From Paenalcaligenes sp050487225 (GTDB taxonomy: Bacteria; Pseudomonadota; Gammaproteobacteria; Burkholderiales; Burkholderiaceae_B): DNA of 64,000 bases. How positions within the stretch are numbered: the stretch's first letter is position 1; the number at the start of each line of letters is the position of its first letter. The position numbers were made by a program, and so were the translations under genes. The stretch lies in the NCBI RefSeq assembly GCF_050487225.1, contig NZ_JBKQGY010000002.1:434001-498000 (forward strand). The letters run 5' to 3'. This document shows positions 62,078 to 64,000 of the stretch, in pieces. The notes under the pieces are model-generated. The model was not told the origin of the DNA, made no database searches, and saw nothing but the letters and a program-made list of their open reading frames with translations.

Positions 62078-63304
62078 ATGCCAGCCACTTTCTTTTTGCC
62101 CTCCTTCTACAGCAGCATTGCAGTGTTTCTGCTAGGCGCAATTGCGCTAGTCGTCTCCTCAGGCTACTCCGTAGGTGCTGCTCTGCTTTTATTAGGTGGG
62201 CTATATGTGCTGTGTAGCCGTCATAAACCAGCACTCACTAAACAAGATTGGTTGGTACTGGCGGCTTTAGTCCTTTACGGCTTGATGGGTATCATTGAAG
62301 GCCTGTTCTATCAGTATCCCTCACGCGCTTACGACTTACCCAGCCGCTTTCTTGCTGCGGCTATTGCTCTATTTTTTGTACTGAAATATCCGCCTCGTCT
62401 CACGTGGGTATGGGCTGGTTTAGCGACCGGCGGCGTATTGGCTGGCTGTTGGGCTGGATATCAAAAAATCTTTTTGCATATAGATCGTGCAAAAGGCTTC
62501 ACCCACGTCATCCAGTTTGGCAATATCTCCATGCTGACAGGCCTATTTTGTTTGGCTGGCCTAGCATGGGCCTGTACTCGCCCTAACAAACGGGGCTGGA
62601 TTCTCTGGTTAAGCCTTGGCGCTCTGGGTGGTATTGCCGGCTCTCTGTTCTCAGGCAGCCGTGGAGGGTGGATAGGGTTGCCCTTGATTGCACTGATTTT
62701 CTTCCGTGTCTACCACCAGTATTTTTCGCTACGTTTGAAACTGCTGTTTAGCACTGCCATTGTCGGACTAGCGGTGGTGATTTATAGCGTCCCACAGTTT
62801 GGTGTACAACAGCGCATACACGAAGCCATCAATAACATTAGCCTCTATACACAAGGACAAAGCAATACGTCTCTAGGCGCTAGGTTTGAAATGTGGAATG
62901 GCGCAAGCCAATTATTCATGGCCAAACCCATTTTCGGTTGGGGTAAAGCCCAGTACAAATCAGCCATGACAGAGCTTGCCGACCAAGGCAAGGCGCACCC
63001 TGTTGTGAAAATGTTTGACCACCCCCACAACGAAATACTGAATAACGCCGCAAAACAGGGCATCGTAGGGATTCTCGCCTTATTGTTTCTATATGTAGTG
63101 CCCTTACGCCTCTTTGCTTCGGGACTACGCGCCGCGTCGTTAACACAACGCTCATTAGCAACAGCTGGCTTTCTTTTACCTATCGCCTATATAGATTTCG
63201 GCTTATCCCAAGCATTTCTCACTCATAATAGCGGTGTGATGGTGTACGCCTTCTGGTTAATTGTGCTGTGGGGCAGCTATAGGTTCTACAGCACTCAGAA
63301 ATAA
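62078..63304 (+). CDS. O-antigen ligase family protein (WaaL-like)
   Basis: A 408-residue polytopic protein with about 11-12 membrane segments and a periplasmic loop of about 70 residues near 245-320. FSGSRGGWIGLPLIALIFFR near 193 matches the Wzy_C / O-antigen ligase motif, and the loop contains SLGARFEMWNGASQLFMAKPIFGWGKAQY and MFDHPHNEILNNAAKQGIVGILALL near 315, with the typical HPHNE His/Asn. These enzymes attach O-antigen to the lipid A core or polymerise polysaccharides. It is isolated from other polysaccharide genes. Promoter region AT-rich upstream. Confidence 0.9.
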   Translation: MPATFFLPSFYSSIAVFLLGAIALVVSSGYSVGAALLLLGGLYVLCSRHKPALTKQDWLVLAALVLYGLMGIIEGLFYQYPSRAYDLPSRFLAAAIALFFVLKYPPRLTWVWAGLATGGVLAGCWAGYQKIFLHIDRAKGFTHVIQFGNISMLTGLFCLAGLAWACTRPNKRGWILWLSLGALGGIAGSLFSGSRGGWIGLPLIALIFFRVYHQYFSLRLKLLFSTAIVGLAVVIYSVPQFGVQQRIHEAINNISLYTQGQSNTSLGARFEMWNGASQLFMAKPIFGWGKAQYKSAMTELADQGKAHPVVKMFDHPHNEILNNAAKQGIVGILALLFLYVVPLRLFASGLRAASLTQRSLATAGFLLPIAYIDFGLSQAFLTHNSGVMVYAFWLIVLWGSYRFYSTQK

Positions 63305-63373
63305 ACTGTTAAGAAATATCAAATGATGAATAGAAACGTACACATTTGCTAACAATACAATTATGCTTGGCCG

Positions 63374-64000
63374 ATGAGTGCTCCCCTCCCCCCCCCTCTC
63401 GTAGCAGGTGACCCTCAAAGCAGGCATAGGCTGCCCTTTGGGGTGTGGGCAGTATTCATCGCCTTAATACAAATAGCGTTGGGCATCGTCTGGGGGCAGT
63501 TCATTGACTACAACCCCACACTCAGCACACTACCTGGGTTACTCATTCCCTCTGGCATCGTTCTGGCACTGGCGTTGGCACGTGACTCCAGATTCTGGAT
63601 TAGTGCCGCCGCCGCACAGTTCATTTATGCCTTAGCAGGCAACACCTCAGTTGAGTACAGTTTTTTACTGGCTGCTATCGCCGCCTTAGAGATCGTGCTC
63701 ACCTGCTGGATTATGCGCAAACTGCGCTTTGATGCCTCATTAGAGTCGCCACGTCCATTCATTACCTTGGTGCTCGTACTGGCATTGGGCACACAAAACC
63801 TCAGTGCGCTTGGCTACAGTGCAGTCCTGCATCTTAGTCATCCTTTGTTACAGTCTAGCCTTAGTGATGGCTACCTCAACCTCTGGGCGGTGAGCTTGGT
63901 AGAAAAACTCTTGTTCATCCCCTTGATACTGGCATGGGCAAAAGGCTGTTCTTTTCAACGTCCACGACTCACCGAGTTTCTGTTCAGCACAGCGCTGCTC
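63374..64000 (+). CDS. MASE1-type membrane sensor protein, N-terminal part (cut by window edge)
   Basis: An open frame of 209 codons with no stop to the window end. After a short N-terminal tail (MSAPLPPPLVAGDPQ) it has about six hydrophobic segments (FGVWAVFIALIQIALGIVWG; LPGLLIPSGIVLALALA; FWISAAAAQFIYALAGN; and more), with a WGQ and P-S-G pattern as in the MASE1 sensory domain of diguanylate cyclases and histidine kinases. The output domain lies outside. The start ATG at 63374 has no strong ribosome site; a GTG at 63437 is an alternative. A nine-C run is in codons 5-8 if the ATG is used. Confidence 0.7.
   Translation, partial: MSAPLPPPLVAGDPQSRHRLPFGVWAVFIALIQIALGIVWGQFIDYNPTLSTLPGLLIPSGIVLALALARDSRFWISAAAAQFIYALAGNTSVEYSFLLAAIAALEIVLTCWIMRKLRFDASLESPRPFITLVLVLALGTQNLSALGYSAVLHLSHPLLQSSLSDGYLNLWAVSLVEKLLFIPLILAWAKGCSFQRPRLTEFLFSTALL
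63388..63396 (+). repeat. Poly-C tract (C9) in the sensor gene
   Basis: Nine consecutive C lie 14 bases after the ATG at 63374, encoding Pro codons. Gain or loss of one base would shift the frame and switch the gene off. Length-unstable C tracts control phase-variable genes in several Gram-negative bacteria. If translation begins at the GTG at 63437, the tract would be outside the coding region. Confidence 0.7.

Overview
The window looks like a chromosomal segment of a betaproteobacterium of the order Burkholderiales, most likely family Alcaligenaceae. The clues are a tripartite tricarboxylate transporter operon, the core block metF / small membrane protein / ahcY / metK / LpxL-type acyltransferase / DUF484 / xerC, the dksA-hslV-hslU block, a DksA lacking the four-cysteine zinc finger, and a SAH riboswitch in front of ahcY. 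The genus cannot be fixed from sequence alone. Base composition is moderate. I see no tRNA, rRNA, insertion sequence, prophage or CRISPR array.

Layout. 1-5754 (minus): an IclR regulator, then a cupin enzyme, an SDR, tctC-tctB-tctA and a second SDR cut by the window edge, a solute uptake and oxidation operon. 5909-16604: accessory metabolism, with a large alpha/beta hydrolase, a small P-loop ATPase, an EamA exporter, a PLP ammonia-lyase, a TetR/MFS divergent pair sharing a perfect operator palindrome, a PrpD-family protein, and an ornithine cyclodeaminase-like gene followed by a LysR gene. 16783-20886 (minus) with divergent LysR at 21008: hydratase, acyl-CoA dehydrogenase, CoA transferase and CitE-like lyase, which fit C5-dicarboxylate (mesaconate, methylsuccinate or itaconate type) breakdown to acetyl-CoA and pyruvate. 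22036-27770 (plus): a GntR-type double operator, an amino-acid ABC transporter with fused permease-ATPase, an amidase, a solitary ectoine-synthase-like cupin, a DUF1989 protein and a GntR/FCD regulator. There is no ectA or ectB, so this is an unusual and possibly undescribed pathway.

28036-42828: housekeeping and stress genes (a UspA behind an FNR-type box, cytochrome b561, AI-2E transporter, nadE, a diguanylate cyclase, ilvD, ppc, a MidA-type methyltransferase, cca, slt, 5-formyl-THF cyclo-ligase). 42882-46988 (minus): the methyl cycle metK, ahcY, metF, with a clear SAH riboswitch before ahcY. 47210-49706: lipid A acyltransferase, DUF484 and xerC. 49707-54855: a zinc homeostasis island. zur diverges from znuC-znuB-znuA across a palindromic Zur-type box, followed by a COG0523 GTPase and a single-cysteine DksA. 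The ZnuA histidine loop is encoded by 19 perfect copies of a hexanucleotide, a likely length-variable microsatellite. 55010-59431: hslVU, a degenerate CusF-like protein, an acetyltransferase, a cobalamin adenosyltransferase and an N-formylglutamate amidohydrolase.

59570-61406 (minus): a sodium:solute symporter with a 41-residue small partner, preceded by about 350 bases of GC-rich hairpins behind a strong sigma-70 promoter. I could not assign this RNA to a known class. The window closes with an O-antigen ligase-like protein and the start of a MASE1-type membrane sensor whose first codons contain a run of nine C, a candidate phase-variation switch.
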